A model generated the notes under the pieces. That model had not been told where the DNA came from and ran no database searches. It saw only the letters and a list, made by a program, of their open reading frames with translations. From positions 329,706-393,705 of the forward strand of contig JAVGVS010000055.1 in assembly GCA_032718565.1 (NCBI GenBank): 64,000 nucleotides of DNA. The letters run 5' to 3'. Positions 46,160-57,469 of this stretch are shown here, piece after piece. The position numbers and the translations under genes are program-made. Each line of letters starts with the position of its first letter. Position 1 is the first letter of the stretch. Origin of the DNA: Distichodus sexfasciatus. Its lineage: Eukaryota > Chordata > Actinopteri > Characiformes > Distichodontidae.

Positions 46160-48480
46160 GAGAAAAGTTTGCTGCCTTGTTCAAAGTTCAACAGCGCACT
46201 TGATGCGGTGATAAATAAAGACGCTCTTCCAGCACACAGGCAGAGACCGTGACCTCAAGTTAATTAATAATTTCTTGCTCTTACTATGAGATCTCTTCAG
46301 AATTGGAGTGTAGTGCTTCTTCCCCACCCGTTTCTTTTCCAACTGCATTAGAAGACAGCACATCGGGGGAAGAAGGAAAAAATGAGGCAGGCCCACTTGC
46401 TTAAGTTAATGTACTAACAGTGAACACAGCGTGCCAGAAATACTTTTTACTCGTTGAGCACTGACAATGGGGGTTTTTTCCACCTGAGAAAGTTGGCAGT
46501 AGCTGTAAAGTAAGCATCAAGGCCCACTAGAATGAAGTGTACTTCACGCGAGGCTTTTAAAGGAATGGAAGGCTTTTTAAATAAAATGGAAGGCTTTGGG
46601 GACTGAAGGCCTACTCGCTTGCCGTGTGAATGGCGCTCAGGTGAAATTGAAATTATGGCAGTGTTTAAACGCCTCTCAATAATCGGCCTAGATACTTTTT
46701 TTACGGCACGACTCGTCTTAAAACATGGCTGGAAGATCCCCCCCAAAAATGCAACATCAAATGCAAATGCCTTGGTAAACAGCAGATGTGTGCTTCTGGA
46801 AGGCAGCGTCGAATTCTGCTTGGAAAAAAATAACAAAACATTCAGTGATAATAACATCAAGCTTGACGCTGGTGAGATTGATGGCCATCAGTTTCTGGGA
46901 GAAGTGTAAAACTTGCATTAGAACAATGAAGGTTAACTGAGACAGCGTCTCGGCAAATATTACAAGGCGGCACGTCGGCGGCGCGCGAAACAAGCCAACC
47001 TCTGCATTTACAAACACGCTCTCATTTGTCACTGACAGATTCAGCCAGATATTTATTTAACACCCAATTTCATTCCAATTTAACTAATCTCGGCCCTGTG
47101 CATCAAATAGAGTAAGTAAGACATCAATCTACTCGGCGTTCTCTGGCCATCCCGCTAATTTAAATGCTCACCTGTGTGCAAGCGCCAGAGTCCTCCTATT
47201 GGGAATTCATCAGCTAAAGTACATTCCGCCTGCATGAGGATATCCACCCACTGACCTTGCACGAAATCAAATATTTCATAAACCATTTGGCCGTGAATAA
47301 ACAACAACAACTGATTCCCCAGCACTCGCCTTCTCCAATCCAGCCAAGCTCAATTACAATATCTAGAAATAGCACGGAGGGTTTGACCGTCGGGCTGCCT
47401 GCTTAATTCTTCTAGAACATCGGCTTTTTCACCCAAAGTTATAGGCACTCAAGTCTGCTTATTTTAGCTTTTACCCATGAACACGTTTACAGTTAAACAC
47501 CATAATTACTCATACGATAGATATGCATGTCAAAAAGCCAAATAGGAATCTTAAACTTTCAAGTACCCAGAGATTAAACCCAACGTTCCCATTGTGTCAG
47601 AGAAGAATCGTTTAACTCCAAACGCTCGACAAGGTCTTTTATAGTTAGTGTATTACACAAGTATAGAATATCACAAAAAAAATCCATTTCACACCTGCCA
47701 GTCACATTATGTATTACTGTAACAATTATTCTCAACAATCTTAGTACAGCAGTCAGAAGTCTGTTCTGTCAGCATTAAATTTCCCTTCAACAGGTGCCAA
47801 CAATACAGACTTTTTTATGAATAATCTGACAAAATATCACATACTCTGGTTAAGAAGTGGTCTCGGCAAGACATTTATATGATATACAGGCCAGAGAAAC
47901 ACAGCCTAATAATTTCTCCCAACCACAGAAGAGGAGGAGGAGGAGGAGGAGGAGGCATCACCAAACGACACAAACAAAAACCCTGTTGTTATTGTGCTTC
48001 AGATATAGATAGCAATTGCAGCTGAAAAGCATGGAATTTTGTGCAGATGGAAAGAAAACAACTAATTATGAACGGCTATTAGCCGTCCCAGAGATTCCAA
48101 CCATGTCATTGTGCTTGTGAGAGAAAGACAGCTTCTCATGCTCTTTCAACATGATTGCTCGTATAAATGTTGACTGTCTTTGCCAGTGACCCTTTAAAAA
48201 GTTTATCATGGCAAATTTACTGTGTGATTATCAGGTTCTTGTTGTTTTCCCCAGACACAGGATGCAATTACTTGTCTTAATGGCAATTTGAATGGTGACC
48301 TTTTGTTTGCCGAGAACAAAGACCCCACCGGCTTCTACGGCTCCTTTTTCGAGACAGATAGTAGGAGCTGTCATGGAGATTAGGCTACAACTGGACCTCA
48401 CATTATTCCCAAAGGATATTAAAACCTCTCCACAACATCACTGACTCTGCAGACAATTATACTAATATTACTAGTTTCAT
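46160..48480. promoter_or_regulatory. Repeat-free candidate conserved region, about 2.3 kb
   Basis: This is the longest stretch without any repeat family seen elsewhere in the window, apart from a short AGG run at 47933-47955. Several sub-blocks (46390-46920, 47000-47460, 48240-48470) have enhancer-like composition: TCCAATTTAACTAATCTCGG, GCTAATTTAAATGCTCACC, and ACAAAG-type SOX/TCF words. Open frames up to 137 codons occur on both strands and show no domain. I infer regulatory constraint because insertions are absent. I cannot test conservation. Confidence 0.4.
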
Positions 48481-48954
48481 TTTTTTTCCCTCCCACGTCA
48501 TCCATACGCTTTAATTTGAAACTTGAAGCTCCGTATCAGCTCCATCAGTCTAGCACTTTTTTCAGACTTTCATGGAAATTTAATAAATCACAACTCATAT
48601 TTCATAGAAGGATCCAGAGTGAGAGTGCAACTGCCGTTGGTGAATAGAGAAACAGAAACACAGACTGAAGTAAAAGTAAAGACTCCTTGCAAGAAAAATT
48701 ATTTCAGTAAATGTTAAAAGAGATATGTTACAATACTATTTTAAATTAATGAATATATGTTATTAACACTGAGCACTAAGTGTATTTTACTACTCTTTAA
48801 AAAAAGTGAGCTAATATCTGACTTAAGTGTGACTTAAGTGCTTTAATTTGCTTGACTTCAAAATATTAGACGCGTCCTCAAATACCTCTAATTGCAAATA
48901 CAATGAAGACCAGATTCAAATTTCCATCATGTTGGCATTAAATGACCAAAATAT
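48481..48954. other. Intergenic, AT-rich
   Basis: AT-rich unique sequence with no gene. Confidence 0.5.
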
Positions 48955-48955
48955 G

Positions 48956-49208
48956 AGGTAGTTGGTAGGATGTATAACGGTTAGGGAGTTGGCCCCGATT
49001 GGAGGGTCACCGGTCCAAGTCCCAGACAAGTAAGGGTACCACTGAGGTACTCATGAGCAAGATGCTGCCCCCCAGCACTGCTCCCCAGCGTGCTGCATAT
49101 CAGCTGCCCACTGCTCCTTCACAGATGGGTCAAATGCACAATTCACATGTTCGTACTCGTGGTGCACTGTGTGCTGTGCTGTGTTCATAATAGCAAATAA
49201 TCACTCAT
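48956..49208 (+). mobile_element. tRNA-derived SINE, family A, copy 8
   Basis: Head ATAACGGTTAGGGAGTTGGC and a mutated B box (CGGTCCAAGTCCC), body GAGGTACTCATGAGCAAGAT and CACTGCTCCTTCACAGATGG, tail AGCAAATAATCACTCA. Confidence 0.85.
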
Positions 49209-50010
49209 CATTATTAACATTAACATGTTTAGTATTAATATGAGCGTATTTTACAAATTCAAGGTTTCGACTTGGCAATTAACAAGCAACGTTACATCAA
49301 ATATATCGGGATTCTGTCTACTCTAGCTAACGTCTACTATTAACATGTGACCATAACCACAACATGTAGAGTATTTAACCGTATGTAGTAAGTGTACTGT
49401 CTATTGGCCATATTTCAGATGAGTGCATTAGAATATTGCAAAATGTGCTGCATTTTAGAAGCTTTTATTATTTCACATTGTAAACAGCCTCTTACATGTC
49501 ACACTGGTGTTTACTGTATATCACTGGCTAATGCAAGTCTCTCGCTGAAGTGCATTTTGTTCTCCGGGTTCATATTTAATGATGTTTGCACAAAATGTTT
49601 CAAATAATAACAGCCCCAAAACTTTTAGACAAATGAGTCATTATGTCAAGAGAGGACAGGTAGTGACACTTGGAGGCTCGATGCAGAATTTGGTTTGGGG
49701 ACTCATGCTTGCCAAATGTAGGCTTTGGTGAGTTGGAACATTTTAAATTGAACACTAAATGGATGGAAAGCACCAAACTTCAAAAGTATTATATAGTTCA
49801 GATCAGTTATTAAAAAATGAAATATACTTAATAAATATTAATAGTTAGAAATAGAGATTTTCAGGTAAGAAAATCCCATAATTAATACATTCAACCTGTG
49901 TTCATAAAGTATTTATGATAAAGTGTTTGTAATATAGAGAGAAAATAGAGAATTTACAGAGTAGGTTTTGGGTAAATGCTTCAGCACATGCACAAACTTT
50001 GTAAATGCCT
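49209..50010. other. Intergenic, AT-rich
   Basis: No gene or known repeat seen. Confidence 0.45.
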
Positions 50011-50013
50011 GCG

Positions 50014-50313
50014 CTTTTGGGGTGTTGGTGTTGACCAAGAGATCGTGGGTTCGAATCCGACCTTTCACATTACCAACGCTGGGTCCCTGACCAAGAGCCT
50101 CAACCTTAAGTTGGTCTCAGGGGAACTCTCCCTGAAATTAGGAAATGTAAATCACTGTGGGGTGCGTTTCCCAAAAGCATAGTTGCTAACATATTGCTAA
50201 CTACGTTAGCAACACTATGTTAGTTGCTAATCTACACTATGTTGCAACTATCCTTTTGGGAATCGAACCCCTGCATAAGAGCGTTTGCTAAATGCTGTAA
50301 ATGTAAATGCTTT
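50014..50313 (+). mobile_element. SINE family C, interrupted by a MITE
   Basis: The first part (B box GGGTTCGAATCC, body TTACCAACGCTGGGTCCCTG) and last part (ATAAGAGCGTTTGCTAAATG) are the family C sequence seen at 6498-6700. They are separated by an inverted-repeat element at 50159-50271. Confidence 0.9.
50159..50271. mobile_element. Short MITE inserted in the SINE
   Basis: The inverted ends GGGGTGCGTTTCCCAAAAGC and CTTTTGGGAATCGAACCCC enclose repeats of GTTGCTAAC and GTTAGCAAC. The host SINE sequence resumes directly after it. The TIR type is common in fish but I do not assign a superfamily. Confidence 0.75.
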
Positions 50314-51330
50314 ATATAGCAAAGGATATTTAAGGCAATAGGAGAGAATATCTTCATTGCTCACTCTTGTGGATGAACGTGGGGTTTCATTGGGGGTTTT
50401 TTTAGAATACAGAAAATGAGCTCAAGGCCAAGTCAGTAAAATTAAGATGCATATTTTATTTATAGATATCGTTACTTTTGCATTTTACTTTCATATTTAT
50501 GTTAATGAAGCGGTGATCTGTGCTGAGCATTTCCGACATCAGCGCACTGCGGCACCGATAACCCGGCAAAACACATCAGACAAATTATTTTCCTTTTAAA
50601 ATGGACTTTTCATGAAAAGGAAAATAAATATCTGGTTCATTCAGTTCATCACACATTCTGACTCGTTATACCCACCTAATCCCTTACAGCAACCGTTCTC
50701 AAACATCCCTTCCCATGCATTTCTTACTTAAGTAGGTTGTCATTTAAGGACTAGGTAATAACACGCAGCATTGCATTGCAAAGAAATCAAAATATGTTGC
50801 TTTTTTATGATGTAAAGAGAAAATAATCTGCAAAAAATATTGACTTCTGACTCGTGATGCAAAAGTGCAGGGTACGGTGTTAACTGCTATTAAATGGTAT
50901 ATTACAGAGAATTTTTACGTCAAAATGTCAATTATAAAAATAACAAGAACAAGCTGGCGTGGTAAAGTGACTCAATAAACTCACACTGTTAACAAGCCTT
51001 TTTTATTGCATGCTAATTGGAAAAACAATGAAGGCTGCAGTGAATGCTCTTTATGCAAGATGTGCACCATCTGTGACGATGAGGAGGATGATGATGGTGA
51101 TGATGATGGTGTTGGTTCTGTGTGGTGTGTTAAATATACCATATTCTGGGTGTAATTCTGAGATAATTCTGTCTGAAGCATTAGCAATACACTGTGAGAC
51201 AAAAAGGGAGATCTCTGTGCCGTTCCTCATAACCTTGGCAAATGTTAATATATTTTTCAAAATTCTTTCTCTGTTGCAGTCAGAATTAAATATGCAATGA
51301 TGCAATTAATACACAGCACACCTTAAGGGC
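50314..51330. other. Intergenic; GATGAT run at 51078-51112
   Basis: Unique sequence with one short trinucleotide tract. No gene is visible. Confidence 0.45.
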
Positions 51331-51468
51331 TTATTTCCCAGTCGGGGATTAAGCCTAGTCCTAGACTAGTTTTGAGTTTGAATGGTATTGAATGGTAATC
51401 TCTACTGGAACTACAACTTAGTTCAAAACTACGCTTAATCCATGAGCAAGAAACCAGTCCTAAATGTC
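51331..51468. mobile_element. Short MITE, family D, copy 3
   Basis: It starts TTTCCCAGTCGGGGATTAAG, contains TCCTAGACTAGTTTTGAGTT and ends AATCCATGAGCAAGAAACCA. The two ends are related inverted repeats. Confidence 0.7.
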
Positions 51469-52158
51469 TAGATACGATATCATGAAATTATTATGAAATC
51501 AATATTGTCACATTAATTGTCACTTCAACAGTAAACCATAAAATGTCAATGGTTGACCGAAGTTAACAACTTTTGCCTGTTTTTTTGCAATGACAAGTTA
51601 CAAAAATGTTCAAAATGCCACCGTGAAACAAGGTGGCAAGGTCGTGAACATTGGAAACTGGTTCTTAATTTACATTCTGTCTTCAGTTGGAAAATCCATC
51701 TTATCTTGTAGATTTCTAGCCATAATTATGCAAAGTTTACAATATTGTCACCTGCTGTTGTCAAGCAGAAATAGAAGTGGTTGTCATGGTAACCGAAATT
51801 TAAAATAAATAGAATTACCTGGTTGTTGTGCTTGCAAAAACGTAGCTCCGCTTTTAAGGTGCAGTTGGCGATGTAATTCTCACTTGGTTACAATTTGAAT
51901 TTTAATGCAAGAGTGAAAAATGTTTAATTTCCTTTTTTGATTCAGAATTCATTATTCACAGGTTTCCAAAATTTTGAGAATCTTACATTACCACCTGTGT
52001 TTGTGTATTAATATCTAGCACATAGTCTATATGTTTGATAGTCTATAAAACCAAAAGAGATGTATTTCTCCTCAGAAGCATTACATTTCAACAAATTTCT
52101 GGCCTTAAGATATTCCTAAAAGTTTACATCAACCCAATAAACCTACTTACACTATATA
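51469..52158. other. Intergenic, no gene
   Basis: AT-rich unique sequence. Confidence 0.45.
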
Positions 52159-52665
52159 CACTACCAGTCAAAAGTTTGGACACACCTTCCCATGCAATGT
52201 TTTTTCTTTATTTTCATTACTATTTACATTGTAGATTCTCACTAAAGGCATCAAAACTATGAATGAACTGTGTAAAGGCTATATGACCCAGAAGGAGAGT
52301 GATGGAGTGCTGCGCCAGATGGCCTGGCCTCCACAGTCACCTGACCAAACCCAATCGAGATGGTTTGGGATGAGATGGACCGTAGAGTGAAGGCAAAAGG
52401 GCCAACAAGTGGTCAGTATTCAACTCCTTCGCACTGTTGGAAAAGCATTTCAGGTGACTACCTCATGAAGTTCATCGAGAGAATCTTATTTTCAAGAATC
52501 TAAGATATAAAACATGTTCTGGATTATTTCACACTTTTGTCAATACTATAATTCTACGTGTCTTTGAATCATAGTGCCTTCAGAGAATCTACAATGAAAT
52601 AGTCAAGGATAATAAAGAATAAAACATTGAGTGGGAAGGTGTGTCCAAACTTTTGACTAGTAGTG
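52159..52665 (+). mobile_element. Tc1-like internally deleted transposon, complete derivative
   Basis: The left end is CACTACCAGTCAAAAGTTTG and the right end carries the reverse (CAAACTTTTGACTAGTAGTG). It is flanked by TA on both sides as expected for Tc1/mariner. Between the ends, non-coding sequence is joined to the C-terminal third of the transposase. At 507 bases it is much shorter than the roughly 1.6 kb of intact Tc1 elements. It would need transposase from elsewhere. Confidence 0.95.
52265..52500 (+). pseudogene. Tc1-like transposase C-terminal remnant
   Basis: The plus strand reads ELCKGYMTQKESDGVLRQMA with a frameshift just before the NPIEMVWDEMDRRVKAKG region, which holds the third catalytic acid (E of WDE) of the DD34E enzyme. 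Further damage follows. The 1-base loss before NPI is identical to that in the remnant at 18483-18780. Confidence 0.85.
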
Positions 52666-53656
52666 TATGTAGAAATTAGAACAAGCGCTTTGTTTATACA
52701 TGCAGTATCTAACGTTCTGATCACTTAAAACCCTAATCATAAAATACCACATCACATCTCTCAGACAGCTGATTCCTGAAAACATTGCAATTGTGAGTCC
52801 ACAAAGTTATCACTCACTCAGAATCAAGGTGTATAGGATATGTTTACCAACAAAAGCCCAGTCTGTTCATTAATTCTTGACCTTTAAAACCATGAAAGAA
52901 ATGAAGATGAGCAAATATTAATATTCTTATGCTATGGACGCTCGTCTTTTTTTAATCTGCCTTATTAAAGAGCCTTTTTCCGCCTTTATTGCTTCATAAA
53001 CTCAGAAAATCACGCCAAGAATCTCTAGCCTTCGACAATGTGAGCATGCTCCCCACCTGTTTGCGGGGAATGCACACATGCTTTTTCTGTGTGTGTGTGT
53101 GTGTGTGTGACGAGACCCACTAGAGGACTGTTGCCTTCCGCTTGGTTACTCTTTCTCCCAGGTGCTTGACATTTCAGCTGGGAAAAGAAGTGGACAAGTG
53201 GGAAGTATCTACCCAGTGAGGTTTCTTTCTCCGTGATTTCACCCCAAAGGCAATGCTGGCGCGATGGACACGCAGAGTCGACAGGTTGACAGTGCACTTG
53301 CAGAACAGTGTCACCCGGCTCTCGACCTGCACATTAGGAAGGTTACCTGACACTGCGGCAGACAACGTTTTACTCGGCCTACGGCTGTCAGAGAGAAGCA
53401 AACAGCCAGAACCTCGAAATGCACCACATGTAAAAACGGTCGACACTAATACCTGGAAAACTTCACAGTTCACAGTGTCATAAACGAAAAGTAAATCCAG
53501 CCAGTAACTTAGTACTTGCTTCATCAAAATGTTTTCACTTCTTAATCTAGTTTAGTTTTCTAATTGTGTAAAAATGGTCACACGTTGAAGGAATTACAAC
53601 TCAACAGGTTTTCTTGACACTCGATAGCAGCGCCGTCAGAGACTGTGAGACTTTGG
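52666..53656. other. Intergenic; GT run at 53091-53109
   Basis: Unique sequence. A block at 53030-53470 has balanced composition with short frames on both strands but no domain. Confidence 0.4.
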
Positions 53657-54209
53657 TACAGCAAAAAACCAGTCACTTGTTGAGTTATGTTTTCAGCGAA
53701 AGGGTATAAACTCAACCTTCTCAAAACGATACCTATAGCGGGAATGGAGTCGGACGACATATGACTGAGATATCAACATCTGGGGCGAGTCGGGGTTTCT
53801 CCTGTCACGCCCAAGGTACCAAAACGCTTTTTGAAGGATCATCGCCGTAGCACTCACAGACGCTTGGTGCGGTCGCGCTACGCCATTTACGGTATTTCAC
53901 GCCGTATCACAGCCACACGATATTTAGGGTATTAACTGAACTCGGAGCATTTAAGATGGATCGAGAAATATCTTCACGCTAGTCAACCAGTGGATTTATC
54001 GTAAATACTGAAGTAGAGCGGTCAAAACAGAAACTTTTAACATTCTGCTGGAATTGAATTCTTCACCAAGAAAGTCACGTTTTAGGGATGGAAAGGGTAC
54101 GTTTCAGCCAAAATTTATTCACAACAGTACAGTATAGACCTTCCACTGTTTAAAACACTAAAACAAAAAATCCAAAATTTTACCCCACGCAACATAAACG
54201 CTCGTTTTT
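53657..54209 (-). mobile_element. Diverged copy of the GTGACCCTCC transposon
   Basis: On the minus strand this parallels most of 32230-32850: shared words include GACATATGACTGAGATATCA, a CACGC-type CTCCTGTCACG word, CGCCGTAGCACTCA, GACGCTTGGTGCGGTCGCG and AAACTTTTAACATTCTGCTG. The outermost terminal bases are not clear on either side, so this copy is decayed. Confidence 0.85.
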
Positions 54210-55329
54210 ATATAGCAAAGAAGCACGAAACACAGCAAATGTTAAGAAAAGAAAACTACAACCTCCACAGTGTCATTAGCAAGAAGTAAAGTATGACTCC
54301 ATCACAAGACGTGCAAAAATATTCAGTAACTTAGATCAACTTCCTAAACTTAGTATAAGCTTAATAAAATATGCAATTAAGAACAAAGTTTCTTGTGTGA
54401 CAAATGACATTTTTCTCTGTTGTCACATCTTTTTTTCATCTTTTCAACATTCGCTAATTTTATAGCATCTAAAATATTCACGCTTTTCATGCAGTAATTA
54501 TGAGTCAAAATCTATAATTATCCTTATTAAATAAAAGGCTAAATTTGAAGTATTATACATAAATGTGCTTTATATGTTGAGCGTTATGTATTGCGCTTCA
54601 TGTGTGTTTACACATTCACGTTCAAATTTCAAGCTACTTTGTTGTTGATGTGAAAAATAAAGGATTGATTGATTGTTAGATTTTTGATGTAATTTTTTGG
54701 ATTTTTTCTAAATTAAAAAATGTTCAAACATTGGACAGATTATTTATTTTAGTATATAAATATCCATTTATATATTTGATAAATCTTTTTCTTTAATATA
54801 TATTTATATAGCTTATTTGACAACTTTCTACACACTTCCTAACAATTTATTTACATTTTTTATTTAAATTATTGCTTCATTTTATTATATAATGATATTT
54901 AATTAATTTTTCTGGTTGTTTGACAACATTTTACACATTTTATAATTACATATGTATAATTTTTACATTGCTTTTTATTTACTTATACTTCATTCATTCA
55001 TTTTTGACAGCTTTATATATATACAATTTATTATCTGTTTTGAAAATGTTTCAGTATTTTCATATTTGACAGCTTTTTTATTCTCAACTGATGTATGTAT
55101 ACAGTTGACATCATTTTTGTCTTAACTATATAAAGATGTAATATTATAGACAACAGCTTGAATGTCTTTGGCAACCAACGGCAGAGTTTCATCTCGTGAG
55201 GAAGTGAGGAGCATCTGATGTAATGTGTCTCAATGCTAACAACATATGTGCATCAGGTTGTAGCATTTTAGGTTTATTCCCTTCTCCCTAATGCGGGCGC
55301 TAGGAACATCTGTCCCTCCTCAAGCGTGG
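54210..55329. other. AT-rich intergenic stretch
   Basis: Strongly AT-rich, especially 54330-55140. Nothing is recognised. Confidence 0.55.
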
Positions 55330-55895
55330 TGGGGTTTCGCTTAACGTGATAATCTGATGTGTATATCCTGGAAGTCCAGAGAGGAAATTATTCTGATGTT
55401 CCTGAGTTTGTTATGGATCACGTAACGAAATCAGCTCACAATCCTGGCTTAAAGCAGACACTAGAGAAAGAGAATAATCAAAAGGCTGTCGTCTCTCTGT
55501 CTCTCTCTCTCTGGCATTATGTAACATTTTTTGCCAAAATGGCAGAAGCATCTTTTGGGTTTATTCAACATTTATCATGGGCAGGAAGTTGTCGATGTTC
55601 TGCCTGAGCCGTGCTGTGAACAGACCCAACAATATATATTTATGCAGGCCAAAAGAATATTATTATGATAAAGTGAATAATAGTATGCCAAAATTATCGT
55701 GTGATGCATTTTACTCATCGCTACTGCCAGCGCAGGAGCAATCAATCAACGCTCCAAGTGCAAGATTAACAAAGCCCTATTTATATCACTTTCATTCTGC
55801 TTCATTTTGGAAGTTTGTAAAAGTATTTGGTTCCGCTCACTTATGTTTAAGAATGTGTGGAGTTCTAAAAACAAAAACAACTGCAAGGGGTAAGC
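55330..55895. other. Intergenic; fifth tRNA fragment possible at 55890-55903
   Basis: Mixed unique sequence with a short CT tract near 55495-55515. The words AAGCCTTGAGTCT near 55891 match part of the tRNA-Leu exon and intron junction, perhaps a leftover of a further array unit. No gene is seen. Confidence 0.4.
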
Positions 55896-55926
55896 CTTGA
55901 GTCTCAAAAGTGCCAAAAAAGGCTCT

Positions 55927-56035
55927 TGTCAGAAGTGGGATTCGAACCCACGCTCCATACGGAGACCAGAACCCTCAACTTACTGGAAGGTGTGAGCCTT
56001 GAGTCTGGCGCCTTAGACCGCTCGGCCATTCTGAC
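55927..56035 (-). tRNA. tRNA-Leu (CAA), intron-containing, copy 1
   Basis: The minus strand starts GTCAGAATGGCCGAGCGGTC, carries the anticodon stem CCAGA with anticodon CAA (plus-strand bases 55999-56001), and ends with the T arm GTGGGTTCGAATCCCAC and TTCTGACA. A 26-base intron (55972-55997) sits right after the base following the anticodon, the normal position in eukaryotic tRNA-Leu(CAA). The 7-bp acceptor stem pairs fully. One G is missing in the variable arm relative to copy 4. A T6 run follows downstream on the minus strand (55915-55920), giving a pol III terminator. Decoding of UUG codons is expected. Confidence 0.9.
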
Positions 56036-56248
56036 ACAACATGTGGCCTACATAGCATTCCATAAATCTTAAAAAACGGACTACCATAATTTTGCTAATT
56101 TCATTTTAGTGTTCATTCATGATTCTAATTGCTAAATAATGTACTATTGCCATTTAAAAAAACATTTTGCATTTTGATATGGTAAACAAACATTGAAAAC
56201 TTTGGCTAGTCAGTTACCTTAATTTCAGCAGAGCCAAAAAAAGTATCT

Positions 56249-56359
56249 TGTCAGAAGTGGGATTTGAACCCACGCCTCCATATGGAGACCAGAATCCTCA
56301 ATCTACAGGAAGGTGTGAGCCTTGAGTCTGGCGCCTTAGACCGCTCGGCCATTCTGGAC
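56249..56359 (-). tRNA. tRNA-Leu (CAA), copy 2, acceptor stem damaged
   Basis: Same layout as copy 1, with A and B boxes, CAA anticodon and intron. The 5-prime acceptor strand reads GTCCAGAATGG, one C more than copies 1, 3 and 4, which shifts pairing with the 3-prime TTCTGAC. The T loop is GTTCAAATC. A T7 run lies downstream (plus-strand A run 56236-56242). It may be a tRNA pseudogene. Confidence 0.7.
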
Positions 56360-56585
56360 ACATACAAAGTCACCTAGCATTCCATTAACTTATTTTGCTG
56401 CAAAATCTTAACCCGCGGACTACCATAATTTTATCAATTTATTTTAGTGTTCATTCATGATTCTAATTAAGAATAATGTAATTAATAAGCCATCTAAAAC
56501 ATTTTGCATTTTGATATGGTAAACAAACATTGAAAACTTTGGCTAGTCATATCTTTAATTTCAGCAGAGCCAAAAAATCTCTTTT

Positions 56586-56688
56586 TGTCAGAAGTGGATT
56601 TGAACCCACGCCCATATGGAGACCAGAATCTCACCCAGGAAGGTGTGAGCCTTGAGTCTGGCGCCTTAGACCGCTCGGCCATTCTGAC
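56586..56688 (-). pseudogene. tRNA-Leu (CAA), copy 3, degenerate
   Basis: The head, CAA anticodon and intron are recognisable, but the T arm has lost a base (GTGGGTTCAAATCCAC), the variable arm is short, and the intron is also shorter, giving 103 bases. A spurious 67-codon frame on the minus strand covers this locus and is not a protein gene. I regard it as a tRNA pseudogene. Confidence 0.75.
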
Positions 56689-56866
56689 ACGTAACATGAA
56701 TCACCTAGCATTCCATTAATCATTTTACTGTAGTGCTTCTCAGTAATTTTTATCACAAATAATGTAATTAATAAGCCATCTAAAAAATCCATTTTGACAG
56801 GCTAGATGAATATTGTTAACTTTGGACAGTTAGTTACCTTAACTTTAAGGGCATTTAAAAATCTCT

Positions 56867-56976
56867 TGTCAGAAGTGGGATTTGAACCCACGCCTCCAGA
56901 TGGAGACCAGAACCCTCAACCTACAGAAAGACCTAAACCTTGAGTCTGGCGCCTTAGACCACTCAGCCATTCTGAC
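56867..56976 (-). tRNA. tRNA-Leu (CAA), intron-containing, copy 4 (best copy)
   Basis: The minus strand begins GTCAGAATGGCTGAGTGGTC, has full acceptor pairing, the CCAGA/TCTGG anticodon stem with anticodon CAA, a 26-base intron (56913-56938), a complete variable arm (TCTCCATCTGGAGGC) and an intact T arm GTGGGTTCAAATCCCAC. A T5 run follows downstream (plus-strand A run 56857-56861). It differs from copies 1-3 in the D arm and intron, so it separated earlier. It looks functional. Confidence 0.9.
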
Positions 56977-56980
56977 ACAG

Positions 56981-57469
56981 AGGAGCAAGCTTCACACCTC
57001 CTTGTGGAATCCACCTTCCAAATTTTAATCAAACATGCAGGACAAAAACTGCAATAACATTAGTTTGAATACTTAAATTAGATTCATTTTGTGACGAAGT
57101 TAATCCACTGATGCTTAATAACTAATTTTGCAAAAAGAATAAGGGTAATAACAGAAGAAATCAAATTTATTGCACTGAGTGATGTTGAATAATTTATTGA
57201 CTGATTTTTCATCTGTTCTTTCATTTCTTGCAGAGTCTAAAGATTCAATTTACTCTGGATCTACATGTTTGGGGAGTTGATTTTAATTTAAATAATATAT
57301 TTTTAAAATCTAAATCTAAAGTGATGTCAACAATGTGAAAATCCTTTTTAACTCATTTATTTAACTGTATTTGACCCACCGTTTCAGAGTTTGGGAGCAG
57401 GCGTTAACCAAAAATACCAAGTCTTGACTCTGATTATGCTCCTTTTAGTCTGGCGTTAACCTTTTAAAT
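56981..57469. other. Intergenic, AT-rich
   Basis: No gene or repeat seen. Confidence 0.45.

Larger units (their letters stand above)
55920..56980 (-). repeat. Tandem array of tRNA-Leu units
   Basis: The four tRNA loci start 322, 337 and 281 bases apart, all in the same orientation, and copies 2 and 3 share long flanks (GATATGGTAAACAAACATTG and CATTCATGATTCTAATT). This is a local tandem duplication of a whole tRNA unit, with damage accumulating in some copies. Confidence 0.85.

Noticed and set aside
56494..56697. 67-codon minus-strand frame starting MLRVRMAERSKAPDS
   Set aside because: It is a translation of tRNA-Leu copy 3. Frames of this type are well-known false proteins from tRNA loci.
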